A DNA stretch of 51,395 bases from an uncultured Rhodospirillaceae bacterium (lineage in GTDB: Bacteria; Pseudomonadota; Alphaproteobacteria; Rhodospirillales; Magnetospirillaceae), in assembly GCA_903924765.1 (NCBI GenBank), contig CAIYCT010000035.1:1-51395 (forward strand). The letters are read 5' to 3'. The stretch's first letter is position 1. Each line of letters starts with the position of its first letter. Position numbers and translations under genes: made by a program. The notes under the pieces are model-generated. The model was not told where the DNA came from. It did not search any database and saw nothing but the letters and a program-made list of their open reading frames with translations. This document shows positions 19,358-28,849 of the stretch, piece by piece.

Positions 19358-21912
19358 TGTCCTTCGCCTTTCCCTGGATTCTGCTGGCCTTAGCCGCTTT
19401 GCCCGGCTTGTGGTGGCTGTTGAAGGCGGTGCCGCCGCCGCCTAAATCCATGATTTTCCCGCCGCTGCGGTTGCTGTTGGGATTGAAATCCCGTCGAGAC
19501 GAACCCGACCATATGCCATGGTGGATCTTGGCGCTGCGTCTGATGATCGCTTCATCATTAATCGCCGCAGCCGCCGGACCGATTCTGTTTGCCCATCCCA
19601 ACGCGGCGCAGACCACTGGGCCGTTGCTGATTGCCTTCGACGATGATTGGTCCGTCGCCACCGACTGGCAGACGCGGCTACAGTGGATGGAAGACCGTTT
19701 AAACGAAGCCAAGCGAGTTGGCCGTCCGATTTATCTGGTTCCCACTGCTCCACCCGTTCCGCAAGCGCTTGGCCCCATGAGCGCTGAACAGGCCTTGACC
19801 CAAATCCGCCATTGGAAGCCCAAACCGTGGGAAACAGATCGTCAAGGCGTCATCGCCGCCTTGAAGGATGTCTCGGACCCTGCCGGAATCCAATCGGTTT
19901 GGCTCGCCAATGGTCTGGATGACGAGGCGAACGAGGCGTTCATTCACGCTTTGGCACGGTTGGGTAACGGTCCCACCGTGATCCTGGGCAAGACTGGCGC
20001 GGCCTTGTCCCCGGCCGCATCCGTTTCAGAGTCAATAAGCGTCGAGATCAACAGCCTGACGCCGGACCCGGTGGCGGTGGTCGCCCTGGGTCAAGACGGG
20101 CGCGAGTTGGGACGAGCCTTGAGCGACGCCACGCGGCGGGCAAGCGTGCCGTTGCCGTTGGCCCTGCGCAATCAAGTGGCTAGGATTGTCATCGAGGGCG
20201 AACATTCCGCCGCCGCCACGGTCTTGATGGACGAGCGCAACCGCCGCCGCACCGTGGCGCTGGTTCAGGACGGCATGGATGAGTCCCGTCAACCGTTGCT
20301 GGAGTCTCTGACCTATGTGGCCAAGGCGGTTCAGCCCTTCGCTGAAATCGTGACCGGGCCGCAAACGGAGCTGTTGGCGCAAAAGCCGTCGGTGCTGATG
20401 CTGAGCGGGTCGCTGTCTCAGGACCGGGCGTTTGATTTGGGCGGATGGATCGAAACCGGCGGTATGGTGGTGCGTTTCGCCGACGAGACCATGGCTCAGA
20501 ACGACCACGAGCCTTTGCTGCCCACCCGCTTACGCGGCGGCGGGCGTGAAATGGGCGGGGTTCTATCCTGGACCGAACCGCAGACCATGGCGGCGTTTTC
20601 CGCCGAGTCGCCTTTTGCCGGTTTGACCGTTCCCGAGGAAATTCAAGTGCGGTCTCAGGTGCTGGCCGATCCTAATCTGGACCCCGACGCCAAGGTCTGG
20701 GCCAGGCTGGCGGACAGCACACCCTTGGTCACCGCCAAGGCCATGGGGCAGGGCTGGTTGGTGCTGTTCCATTGCGCCGCCACGCCCAAATGGAGCAATT
20801 TGTCGCTGTCCGGTTTGTTCCCTGACATGCTGCACCGGTTGGTGATGATGGCGTCCGCCCATCAAGTCCAAGGAGAGGGACCGTTCGCGCCGGTGCGCGT
20901 CATGGACGGATTTGGACTCTTGTTCCCGCCCACTGGTACCGAAAGGGCCCTGACCGAGCAGAGCCGACCCGGCCCTGCTCATCCACCCGGTTTCTACGGT
21001 GATTCCAAGGCTCCTCGGGCCTTCAATTTGGGACCGGCGCTTAAACCCCTGCGGCGCTTCGTCCCACCTGCGTCGGTGCGGGTCGAGCAAATGGGCATGC
21101 AACAGGCCGAGCGCGATTTGCGCCCGTTTTTGGTGGGGCTGGCCTTGGTTCTGGGGCTGGCGGATCTGGTGATTACCGCCCGTCTGACGCATGTGGCGGT
21201 GGCGGTGGCGATGCTGTTAACCATCGGCGGCGCGCTGGCAGAGGAGGTTTGGAAAGCCGGATTGGACACGCGCTTGGCCTATGTAGAAACCGGCGTGTCC
21301 CGTATCGATAGCAAAAGCCGACTGGGCCTGGGTGCGTTGACTGAAGTGTTGGCGGCGCGCTCCACTACCAGCTTGGCCGCGCCGCAGGGGGTGCGGTTGG
21401 ATGGCGGTGACTTGGCCTTTTATCCGTTGCTGTATTGGCCGGTTACCGCCGAAGCAGAGACCTTGTCCGAAACTCAGGCGCAGGCGGTGCGGCATTATTT
21501 GAAACGGGGCGGTCTGATCCTGCTCGACCGCCAGGATGGTGACGTGGCGGACCCGGCCCTGGAGGCGACGCTTCGTCGTCTAAGCCGTCAACTGGACTTG
21601 CCGCCGCTGACGCCGCTTAGTTCCGACCATGTGCTGAACCGGTCGTTCTATTTGCTGCGGGGCCTGCCCGGCCGCTTTGCCGATGGCAAGGTGTGGATCC
21701 AAGCCGATACCGCCGACAATGACGGCGTCGCCACCGTCATCCTGGGCTCCAACGATTGGGCCGGGGAATGGGCAGGGATGGGCGTTCCCGGTCAGCAAGA
21801 GGCGGCGTTCCGGTTTGGAATCAATCTGTGCCTTTATGCCCTGACCGGCAATTACAAGGCTGATCAGGTTCACTTGCCCGCCATTCTGGAGCGGTTGGGG
21901 CATCAACCATGA
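19354..21912 (+). CDS. BatA-like membrane protein with C-terminal DUF4159 domain
   Basis: The 852-residue protein begins with the BatA/aerotolerance-type N-terminus: a membrane segment (about 5-23), the conserved PPxxxxFPPLRLLLGL stretch, and a second membrane segment (about 56-76). A large, mainly periplasmic middle region follows. Two closely spaced hydrophobic segments at about 590-630 lead to a DUF4159 domain (about 640-850, with FYPLLYWPV and GGLILLDRQDGD), which has a glutamine-amidotransferase-like fold in related proteins. The GTG at 19354 has GGAG eight bases upstream; the next codon is ATG and could serve instead. It overlaps both neighbours. A role in envelope assembly together with MoxR is an inference from context. 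Confidence 0.85.
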   Translation: MMSFAFPWILLALAALPGLWWLLKAVPPPPKSMIFPPLRLLLGLKSRRDEPDHMPWWILALRLMIASSLIAAAAGPILFAHPNAAQTTGPLLIAFDDDWSVATDWQTRLQWMEDRLNEAKRVGRPIYLVPTAPPVPQALGPMSAEQALTQIRHWKPKPWETDRQGVIAALKDVSDPAGIQSVWLANGLDDEANEAFIHALARLGNGPTVILGKTGAALSPAASVSESISVEINSLTPDPVAVVALGQDGRELGRALSDATRRASVPLPLALRNQVARIVIEGEHSAAATVLMDERNRRRTVALVQDGMDESRQPLLESLTYVAKAVQPFAEIVTGPQTELLAQKPSVLMLSGSLSQDRAFDLGGWIETGGMVVRFADETMAQNDHEPLLPTRLRGGGREMGGVLSWTEPQTMAAFSAESPFAGLTVPEEIQVRSQVLADPNLDPDAKVWARLADSTPLVTAKAMGQGWLVLFHCAATPKWSNLSLSGLFPDMLHRLVMMASAHQVQGEGPFAPVRVMDGFGLLFPPTGTERALTEQSRPGPAHPPGFYGDSKAPRAFNLGPALKPLRRFVPPASVRVEQMGMQQAERDLRPFLVGLALVLGLADLVITARLTHVAVAVAMLLTIGGALAEEVWKAGLDTRLAYVETGVSRIDSKSRLGLGALTEVLAARSTTSLAAPQGVRLDGGDLAFYPLLYWPVTAEAETLSETQAQAVRHYLKRGGLILLDRQDGDVADPALEATLRRLSRQLDLPPLTPLSSDHVLNRSFYLLRGLPGRFADGKVWIQADTADNDGVATVILGSNDWAGEWAGMGVPGQQEAAFRFGINLCLYALTGNYKADQVHLPAILERLGHQP

Positions 21913-23930
21913 GTTCGACTCTCGCGTCTTTGACTGTCGCGCCGTTGCTGCCGTGGTGGGCGATGGCTTTGATCGCCGTTCTGGCTGGGGCGGCTTTGTG
22001 GCGCTATCGGGGCCTGTCGCGGTGGCGGATGGTCAGCGCGGCACTGGCGTTGGCGGTGCTGTTGGGTCCCCGTCTGACGGTGGAAACCCGGTTGGCGGTG
22101 CCGGACGTGGCTGTGGTGCTGGTAGATCAAAGTCGGTCTCAAACCATCGGGCATCGACAAGACCGAACCCAACAGGCGGTGGAGGCGCTGCAAAAACAAT
22201 TGGCCGCGCTGCCCAATCTTGAGGTGCGGCTGGTTCCGTTTGGGGCCGACGCGCCTCTGTCGCAAGGCACGGAATTGTTCCGGACCTTGAGCCAAGTTTT
22301 GGCCGACATTCCCAAGTCGCGTCTGGCTGGCATCGTCGCCCTGACCGACGGCGTGGTCCACGATCAGCCTGCCGCCCCCTTGGACGCACCGTTTCACGTT
22401 CTGTTGACCGGCGACAAGGGCGAGACTGACCGGCGGATTCAAATGGTGAACGCCCCCGACTTCGCCTTGGTGGGCAAGGAGGCTCGTCTAACCTTCCGCG
22501 TGCTCGGCGAGGAAGCGGAGCTGCCGGTTCGGATCGAAATCGATGGCCAGGAATTCCTGGATCAGCCCATGCCTCAAGGCAAGGACGTGACGGTGGACAT
22601 CCCCATCCGCCATGCCGGGAAAACCGTCATCGACGTAGCGGTAGCGGCTGGTCCCCACGAACTGACCCTGGAAAACAACCACGCCATTGTCGGAGTCTCG
22701 GGCATTCGCGATCGCTTGAAAGTGCTGTTGTTGTCGGGCGCGCCCCATGTGGGCGAGCGGGTGTGGCGCAATCTGTTGAAGGCCGATCCGGCGGTGGATT
22801 TGGTCCATTTCACCATTCTGCGCTCGCCGGACAAGGCCGACCCCACGCCGCTAGACGAATTGGCGTTGATCAGTTTTCCGGTGCGGGAATTGTTCGAGCA
22901 GCGTCTCCCCGATTTTGATTTGGTCATTCTGGATCGATTCAAGGGGCAGGAGCTGCCCGCCTCGTATTTGCCGGTGCTGGCGTCCTATGTGCAAAATGGC
23001 GGGGCTCTATTGGTGGCGGCGGGACCGGAATTGGTTGGGCCTTACGGGTTGGCGCAATCGCCGCTGGCCGACATTCTGCCCGCGCTTCCTAGCGGACCGA
23101 TGGTCGAGGCTCCGGTCAAGCCATCCTTAACCGCCGATGGCTTGCGTCATCCGGTCACCGCCTTGTTCGCCCAGCAGCAACATGATTGGGGACGATGGTT
23201 GCGCGTGATCCCCACCCATGTCACCACTGGCAGCTCTCTGTTGCAAACCCCGGATGGATCGCCGTTGCTGGTTCTGTCCCATGCGGGCGATGGACGGGTG
23301 GCCGAGCTGTTGTCCGACACCGGCTGGCTGTGGGCGCGGGGGTGGGAGAATGGCGGACCCTATCGCGAATTGCTGCGTAGAACTGTCCATTGGCTGATGA
23401 AAGAACCTGAACTGGAAGAAGAATCTCTAACCGCCCGCATCGACGAGGACCGCTTGCTGGCGACCCGGCAGTCTTTGTCGGCCACAGCGCCGGTCCTGAC
23501 GATCACCGCGCCCGACGGCGGCATCCAGACCGTGCCGCTTGAGGATCATGGCGACGGCACTCAGACTGCCTCTGCGCCTGTGGCTCAATCGGGTCTGTGG
23601 CGGGTCAGCGATGGTCGTGCCACCGCCATCGCCATCGATGGCGATCCTTCGCCGCTGGAAATGTCCGATTTGGTCGCCACCGATCAACGCCTGAAGCCGG
23701 TGGCAACCGCGACCAAGGGCAATGTGTGGTGGTTGGCCCAGGACGGCGTGCCTGCCATCCGCCGCACCACGCCCGGCGGGGCGCAATCGGGGTCGGACTG
23801 GATGGGGCTGGTCCAGCGGGGAGACAGCGTGGTGACAGGCTTGTCGCAATCGACTCTGTGGCCCAGTTTGATCCTGATCTTGGCCGCTTTGGCGTGTCAA
23901 ATCACGGCTTGGCTGCGTGAAGGGCGCTAA
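21909..23930 (+). CDS. VWA-like membrane protein of the MoxR operon
   Basis: This 673-residue protein has two membrane segments near the N-terminus (about 12-30 and 38-55) and one at the C-terminus (LWPSLILILAALACQITAW). Directly after the second segment, VVLVDQSRSQ supplies the DxSxS of a MIDAS metal-binding site, and GIVALTDGVVHD fits the second VWA strand. A later region (VLLLSGAPHVGERVWRNLL, then LVAAGPELVGPYG) resembles the glutamine-amidotransferase-like domain found in such proteins. It is the last gene of the operon and overlaps the convergent dsbD end by 29 bp. A paralogous layout with the BatA-like gene before it is typical of the cluster. Confidence 0.82.
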   Translation: MSSTLASLTVAPLLPWWAMALIAVLAGAALWRYRGLSRWRMVSAALALAVLLGPRLTVETRLAVPDVAVVLVDQSRSQTIGHRQDRTQQAVEALQKQLAALPNLEVRLVPFGADAPLSQGTELFRTLSQVLADIPKSRLAGIVALTDGVVHDQPAAPLDAPFHVLLTGDKGETDRRIQMVNAPDFALVGKEARLTFRVLGEEAELPVRIEIDGQEFLDQPMPQGKDVTVDIPIRHAGKTVIDVAVAAGPHELTLENNHAIVGVSGIRDRLKVLLLSGAPHVGERVWRNLLKADPAVDLVHFTILRSPDKADPTPLDELALISFPVRELFEQRLPDFDLVILDRFKGQELPASYLPVLASYVQNGGALLVAAGPELVGPYGLAQSPLADILPALPSGPMVEAPVKPSLTADGLRHPVTALFAQQQHDWGRWLRVIPTHVTTGSSLLQTPDGSPLLVLSHAGDGRVAELLSDTGWLWARGWENGGPYRELLRRTVHWLMKEPELEEESLTARIDEDRLLATRQSLSATAPVLTITAPDGGIQTVPLEDHGDGTQTASAPVAQSGLWRVSDGRATAIAIDGDPSPLEMSDLVATDQRLKPVATATKGNVWWLAQDGVPAIRRTTPGGAQSGSDWMGLVQRGDSVVTGLSQSTLWPSLILILAALACQITAWLREGR

Positions 23931-25782
23931 GAACATCCTGGTTGGTCAGCAGTTCGGGCAGGGCGATACCGTTGGGCGCGGCGGGGCCATAGACGGCATT
24001 GAACGGAATGCCGAAGCGCCCGAATGTTTCCAGGTAATGGGCGATGGCATCGTCCGGTTTGGTCCAATCCGCTTGCATGGCGACGAGTCCCGGTTGCGAC
24101 AGGGCTTGGGCGACATCGCCCCGTTCGATCACCGTCAATTTATTGACCTTGCAGGTGATGCACCAATCGGCGGTGACGTCCACCAGCACCACATGGCCTT
24201 TGGCCACTTCCGCCGCGATGGCGCTTTGATCGAAGGCGGTCCAGGCGACACCGGATTCGGATTTGGCCGCGCTGGCATGGCCCATCACGCCAAACAGTAC
24301 GGCTCCCAGCCACAAGGCAGTGACGGCCAGGATTACGCCCAGCAGCTTGCGGACCAGGCCCATCCAAGGACCGGGATGGGGAAGTCGCGTGGCTAGCTCG
24401 GGCCATAGTGCGACGGTCAGGAACGGGGCGGACATGCCGGTTCCCAAAGCCAGAAAGATGATTATGATTTCCGAAGGCCCCCGCGACAGGGCGAAGCTGA
24501 TGGCGGTGCCGACAAAGGGGGCCGAACACGGGGTGGCCAACAAGGTGGCGAACATCCCCGACAAGAAATGTCCGGCCAGCGAGGTTCCTCCTGTTCCCAA
24601 TTCTCCGGCCCAACTGGGCAATGGAATTTCGAATGCGCCCCACAGATTGGCGGCGAACAAGGTCAGCACCGCAATCATAAAGGCCAGAAAAAGGGGCTGT
24701 TGAAACTGGAGCCCCCAACCGACCGCATGGCCGGCCCCGCGGATTGCGATCAAGAGCGCGGCCAACCCTAAGAAAGAGACCAGGATACCCGCCGACGACG
24801 CCAAGAACCCGGCCCTGGCATGCAGACGATGGCCGCCGCTATGGGCCAGCAAGGACAGGATTTTCAAGGATAAGATCGGCAGCACGCACGGCATCAGGTT
24901 CAAGATCAAGCCGCCCAGCAAGGCGATGGCGGCCATCAGCCAGATCGAGGCGCCCGAACGCGGTTTGCCAGCGGTGACCGCTCTTGTGAATGTGCCAGCT
25001 TTGACGCTGTCCAAAACTGTAAGGGTCAACGTTCTGCCGATCAAATCAGCTGGGGCATCGGCATAGGTGAAGAGGGTTTGGGCACCCTTGTGTTCGATGA
25101 CGGGAACTGGGTAAGACGTGCCCGCTTCATCTTCGATCAGCACATCGGGATGAGAAAATCCTTGGGCGGAGGACAGGATTACAATCAAACTTGAGCCGAC
25201 GGACTCAACCGAATCCAAGCCCCAGCCCAGAGTGTCGCCCGCCACGGGAACAGCAGCCAGGGCTTGGGCCAGGGGATGAAAAAATTCCGATGGTTTGGCA
25301 GGGCCTGCGGGGATGTCCAAATCAAGGGTTGCGTCCAGCGGCACGCAGATTTTCTCACACGCCAGATAATCCACGGCGGCGTGCAAATGAACCGCCTGAC
25401 CGGGAACGGATATGGGAATGGCGAAGGGCAGAATGATCGAGCCGGTGTAGCCGATGGTTTGCAAGCCAGCATCGACAGTACGGTGGGGGGCGGGCCAGGA
25501 TTGGAGCGGCTGTCCGATATTGCTCGAGTCCGCCCACTTGGTTTTGGGGGGATACCCGGCATCGCCAGGAAAGCGCCAATAGATTTTCCAACCGGGTTTT
25601 AAATCGAAGGCAAGGCCCGCTTGTAGCGAAGCTTGGTCGCCGACGGACTGGATGGCGGCGACCAGAGCGACGCTGCCGGATTGATTGAAAGACTTAGAGG
25701 GCGAGGCGGATGCGGTGAAAGGGATTAGAAACGCCAAGCAAAAGGTTGCGTTCCGCAACAGATGACTTAATCTACGACTCAT
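23902..25782 (-). CDS. dsbD: thiol:disulfide interchange protein DsbD family
   Basis: DsbD carries electrons from cytoplasmic thioredoxin across the inner membrane to reduce periplasmic partners. The 626-residue protein has a signal peptide (about 1-27, ending SASA), an N-terminal periplasmic domain with Cys142 and Cys146 (CEKIC), and a multi-pass membrane core. That core carries the redox cysteines in LMPCVLPILSLK and LATPCSAPFVG. A C-terminal thioredoxin domain has Cys541 and Cys544 (WCITC). All three redox pairs are therefore present. It belongs to the ScsB/DsbD-type group with a longer N-terminal domain. Its ATG lies face to face with the divergent algH start (one-base shift), and no ribosome-binding site is visible. 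Confidence 0.92.
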   Translation of the reverse strand: MSRRLSHLLRNATFCLAFLIPFTASASPSKSFNQSGSVALVAAIQSVGDQASLQAGLAFDLKPGWKIYWRFPGDAGYPPKTKWADSSNIGQPLQSWPAPHRTVDAGLQTIGYTGSIILPFAIPISVPGQAVHLHAAVDYLACEKICVPLDATLDLDIPAGPAKPSEFFHPLAQALAAVPVAGDTLGWGLDSVESVGSSLIVILSSAQGFSHPDVLIEDEAGTSYPVPVIEHKGAQTLFTYADAPADLIGRTLTLTVLDSVKAGTFTRAVTAGKPRSGASIWLMAAIALLGGLILNLMPCVLPILSLKILSLLAHSGGHRLHARAGFLASSAGILVSFLGLAALLIAIRGAGHAVGWGLQFQQPLFLAFMIAVLTLFAANLWGAFEIPLPSWAGELGTGGTSLAGHFLSGMFATLLATPCSAPFVGTAISFALSRGPSEIIIIFLALGTGMSAPFLTVALWPELATRLPHPGPWMGLVRKLLGVILAVTALWLGAVLFGVMGHASAAKSESGVAWTAFDQSAIAAEVAKGHVVLVDVTADWCITCKVNKLTVIERGDVAQALSQPGLVAMQADWTKPDDAIAHYLETFGRFGIPFNAVYGPAAPNGIALPELLTNQDVLSALHAAKP

Positions 25783-26353
25783 GAGTATTCAAATGTCCAA
25801 TGGCTATCTTGCTGGTCAATTGCTCATCGCCATGCCGCAGATGAGTGATCCCCGCTTTTCTCGCACGGTGGTGTATTTATGCGCCCATTCCGCGTCCGGC
25901 GCCATGGGGATCGTGATCAATCGCACGTTCGACGGGCTGACCTTTAGCGAACTGTTGCAGCAATTGGAGATCCAAGTCAAACCCGGCTGTGAAAGCATCC
26001 GAGTGCATTTTGGCGGCCCGGTCGAAGCAGGGCGGGGATTCGTTCTGCATTCCACCGATTACGTCCACGAATCCACCACTCAGGTGGATGACGAGGTGGG
26101 GTTGACCGCCGCTGTGGACGTCCTGAAGGCGATTTCCGACGGCGACGGTCCCAAGAACCGGTTTTTGGCCTTGGGATATGCGGGATGGGGCGCTGGGCAA
26201 CTGGACGCCGAAATCCGCGAAAATGCTTGGCTGACGGTACCGGCCGACGCCGATTTGCTGTTCGGCGCGGATTTGGATCACAAATGGGCCCGAGCCATCG
26301 GCAAGCTGGGATTCGACTACACCACTCTATCGGCCGAAGCTGGACACGCTTAA
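25781..26353 (+). CDS. YqgE/AlgH family (UPF0301) protein
   Basis: The UPF0301 family is conserved in proteobacteria and its biochemical role is not established; AlgH was first linked to alginate gene regulation in Pseudomonas. The 190-residue protein contains GYLAGQLLIAMPQMSDPRFSRTVVYLCAHS (split over residues 8-37), GAMGIVINR and the later FGGPVEAGRGFVLHS and LGYAGWGAGQLDAEI motifs of the family. The first ATG (25781) overlaps the divergent dsbD start. The second in-frame ATG at 25793 starts MSNGYLAGQ, which matches typical family N-termini and may be the true start; neither has a good ribosome-binding site. The 3' end overlaps the convergent UppP-like gene by 27 bp. Confidence 0.9.
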   Translation: MSIQMSNGYLAGQLLIAMPQMSDPRFSRTVVYLCAHSASGAMGIVINRTFDGLTFSELLQQLEIQVKPGCESIRVHFGGPVEAGRGFVLHSTDYVHESTTQVDDEVGLTAAVDVLKAISDGDGPKNRFLALGYAGWGAGQLDAEIRENAWLTVPADADLLFGADLDHKWARAIGKLGFDYTTLSAEAGHA

Positions 26354-27112
26354 GACCATGACCAGCCCGATAATAATTTGAGTAACCGCGAAGGCGGTGA
26401 AGCCCTTGCGTTTCAGCCATGTCAACAGAACGCTTCCGCCAATCAGCGCCGCCGCGAAGGACATCGTTCCGATCAACAGCGCATCCAGTCCCGGCGGGGC
26501 GGTCGGCGCCAAGATCAAGTCGCGCACGCCCAAAAGCAGATGAGGAATGGCGAATAACCAAGCCAGCTTCAGGGCTTGGTTCCGTTCACAGCCCATCAGT
26601 CGCGCTAAGATAATCGTGGTGATTTGAATGGCAATGCCAAGGATTCCGCCCGCGGCCTGTAGCAGCCAGATAATCAGATAACTGGCCAAGGACAGATGGT
26701 CCAGATCGCGGACGGTCACGCCCAAGCGGTCGGCGGCCAGAAACGCCAAGCCAACGGCCACCAGCAAACTGGCGGCCATCCATCCAAGCGACAGTGGGTT
26801 TGGAATGGCGATAATGTCCAGCGCCACCACAGGCAAGGACCCCGCCAGCAGCATGAGCAAGGGGCCGAAACTACCTTCCTGTCGGCGCTTGACGGCCAAA
26901 TAGGCACTACGGAAAAGGATGCGAAGTTCGCGGTTGAGAAGGACGATCATCGCCAAGCCTGCGCCGATGCCGCACAGGGCTTTCATCATGGGACCCACAA
27001 CCGGATCGGCGGCCCATTGAAATAGCCGATCGGTCGCCAGATCGACGCAAAGGGGCCAGGTCAGGGTCAACCCATGGTACAGAGCTGTCATCAGCAAATC
27101 CAGATAGGTCAT
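26327..27112 (-). CDS. degenerate UppP/BacA-like integral membrane protein
   Basis: The 261-residue protein is very hydrophobic with about seven or eight membrane segments. Its length, the opening YLDLLMTALYHGLTLTWP and the later QALKLAWLFAIPHLLLG resemble undecaprenyl-diphosphatase (UppP/BacA), which recycles the lipid carrier of cell-wall synthesis. However, the residues expected for catalysis are not there: the first-repeat PxSS motif reads PLCVDLA, and the SRSG-type second-repeat motif is replaced by MGCERN. It may be a non-catalytic paralogue, perhaps a lipid transporter or scaffold, or a related family. The ATG follows GAGGGGAG, an excellent site. Assignment to the family is moderate. 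Confidence 0.6.
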   Translation of the reverse strand: MTYLDLLMTALYHGLTLTWPLCVDLATDRLFQWAADPVVGPMMKALCGIGAGLAMIVLLNRELRILFRSAYLAVKRRQEGSFGPLLMLLAGSLPVVALDIIAIPNPLSLGWMAASLLVAVGLAFLAADRLGVTVRDLDHLSLASYLIIWLLQAAGGILGIAIQITTIILARLMGCERNQALKLAWLFAIPHLLLGVRDLILAPTAPPGLDALLIGTMSFAAALIGGSVLLTWLKRKGFTAFAVTQIIIGLVMVLSVSSFGR

Positions 27113-27282
27113 CGACTCCCCTCAGCCCCTTTTCTTATGGTCGATCCAAGCCCTATACCATGGTTTAAGCGGTTTGTAGATTGTCGTAATTAGTACCAAA
27201 ACGGACCTAATGCTGTGCAGATTTAGTGGTTAGTGTGCGGTTTGCGCACCAGCGCTCGTTAGGGGAGAAAATATTAGGACAG

Positions 27283-27303
27283 CGTTACGAACCTATCGTA
27301 ACG
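27283..27303. promoter_or_regulatory. perfect dyad upstream of gltD
   Basis: CGTTACGA (27283-27290) and TCGTAACG (27296-27303) form a perfect 8-bp inverted repeat with a 5-nt spacer, about 80 bp upstream of the gltD ATG. A likely -10 (TATTAT/TATACA, 27348-27356) lies downstream, so the dyad would be upstream of or around -65 to -45. A smaller dyad, GTGCG-GTTTG-CGCAC, lies at 27235-27249. Both are candidate regulator sites for glutamate synthase. The rest of the 268-bp gap shows nothing more. Confidence 0.5.
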
Positions 27304-27380
27304 ATTTGTCTGGTTTTGTGCGGACTACCAGCGTACAAATTCCAACATATTATACATGACCAGAGGTTCGGAGACCGCTG

Positions 27381-28820
27381 ATGGCCCGTAAAATGCTGCA
27401 ATTCATTAGCCTTGACCAAAAAATGCCGGTCAAGCGCAAACCAACGGAACGCAACGAAGACTTCAAAGAAATCTCGTTGGCGTTCACTAAGGACGCAGCT
27501 GACGAGCAAGCCTCGCGCTGCGAACAATGCGGAATCCCATTTTGCCAAATCGGCTGCCCGTTGGGAAACAATATTCCCGATTGGCTGATGCTGGCGGCCA
27601 ACGATCGCCTGGAGGAGGCTTATGCCACATCCGCCGCGACCAACACCTTCCCCGAGATATGCGGTCGCATTTGTCCCCAGGATCGTCTGTGCGAAGGCCT
27701 GTGCGTGTTAGAGCAATCCAAGCATGGCGCGGTTACTATCGGCGCGGTGGAAAAGCACATCACCGAACACGCTTTTGAGCGGGGCTGGATCAAACCAGCC
27801 AAACCGGTCAAGGAATTGGATCAGTCGGTGGGCATCATCGGCGGCGGTCCGGCGGGTCTGGCTGCGGCGGATACGTTGCGCCGTTACGGCTACAAGGTCA
27901 CCATCTATGACCGCCACGACCGCATTGGCGGCTTGCTGGTTTACGGCATTCCCGGTTTCAAGTTGGAAAAGTCGGTGGTTGAACGTCGGGTGCAGTTGCT
28001 CAAGGAGAGCGGCGTCGAATTCCAAACCAACACCCAGATTGGCAAGGATATTTCCTTCGCCGACATGCGCAAACGCCATGACGCGGTGCTGGTCGCCACT
28101 GGGGCTTATAAATCCAAGCCTCTGACCCTGCCGGGCATCGGCGTCAAGGGCGTGGTCCAGGCGTTGGACTTCTTGATCACCTCGAACAAAGTCGGATTTG
28201 GCGACACCATTGCGGCTTATGAGGATGGCACTCTCAACGCCAAGGGCAAGGATGTGGTCGTCATCGGCGGCGGCGACACCGCCATGGATTGCGTGCGCAC
28301 CGCCATTCGCCAGGGCGCCAAGTCGGTCAAGTGCCTGTATCGTCGTGACCGCGCCAATATGCCCGGATCGCAGCGCGAAGTTTCCAATGCCGAGGAAGAA
28401 GGTGTAGAATTCGTCTGGATGGCTGCGCCCGAAGCGATTTTGGGTGACGGAACCGTGACCGGCGTTCGGGCGCACAAGATGCACCTGTCGGTGGCCGATG
28501 CGTCGGGTCGGCAGACTCCGGTGCCCATCGATGGTTCCAGCTTCACCCTGCCCGCCGATCTGGTGGTGACCGCCTTGGGCTTCGACCCCGAGGATATTCC
28601 CGGCCAGTTCAAGCAGCCGGGCTTGGCGGTGACCAAATGGGGCACCTTGAGCGTGGACGAGCGCACCAAGACCATGACCTCGTTGGATGGGGTGTTTGCT
28701 GCGGGTGACATCGTACGCGGGCCTTCGCTGGTGGTTTGGGCCATCCGCGATGGGCGTGAATCCGCCATTGCCATCGATCGATACATCCGGTCCAAGCACA
28801 AGGCGCAAGCAGCCGAATAA
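27381..28820 (+). CDS. gltD: glutamate synthase (NADPH) small subunit
   Basis: GltD takes electrons from NADPH through FAD and Fe-S clusters to the large subunit for glutamate synthesis from glutamine and 2-oxoglutarate. The 479-residue protein has the N-terminal cysteine clusters (CEQCGIPFCQIGCP at about 49-62 and CGRICPQDRLCEGLC at about 94-108). An FAD-binding GIIGGGPAGLAAAD (about 152-165) and an NADPH-binding VVVIGGGDTAMDCVRTA (about 292-308) follow. The ATG follows GGAG (27370-27373, 7-nt gap). gltB follows after 29 bp; here the small-subunit gene comes first. Confidence 0.97.
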   Translation: MARKMLQFISLDQKMPVKRKPTERNEDFKEISLAFTKDAADEQASRCEQCGIPFCQIGCPLGNNIPDWLMLAANDRLEEAYATSAATNTFPEICGRICPQDRLCEGLCVLEQSKHGAVTIGAVEKHITEHAFERGWIKPAKPVKELDQSVGIIGGGPAGLAAADTLRRYGYKVTIYDRHDRIGGLLVYGIPGFKLEKSVVERRVQLLKESGVEFQTNTQIGKDISFADMRKRHDAVLVATGAYKSKPLTLPGIGVKGVVQALDFLITSNKVGFGDTIAAYEDGTLNAKGKDVVVIGGGDTAMDCVRTAIRQGAKSVKCLYRRDRANMPGSQREVSNAEEEGVEFVWMAAPEAILGDGTVTGVRAHKMHLSVADASGRQTPVPIDGSSFTLPADLVVTALGFDPEDIPGQFKQPGLAVTKWGTLSVDERTKTMTSLDGVFAAGDIVRGPSLVVWAIRDGRESAIAIDRYIRSKHKAQAAE

Positions 28821-28849
28821 GACCGCGTTAGAGCAGTAGGAAAAAGACC

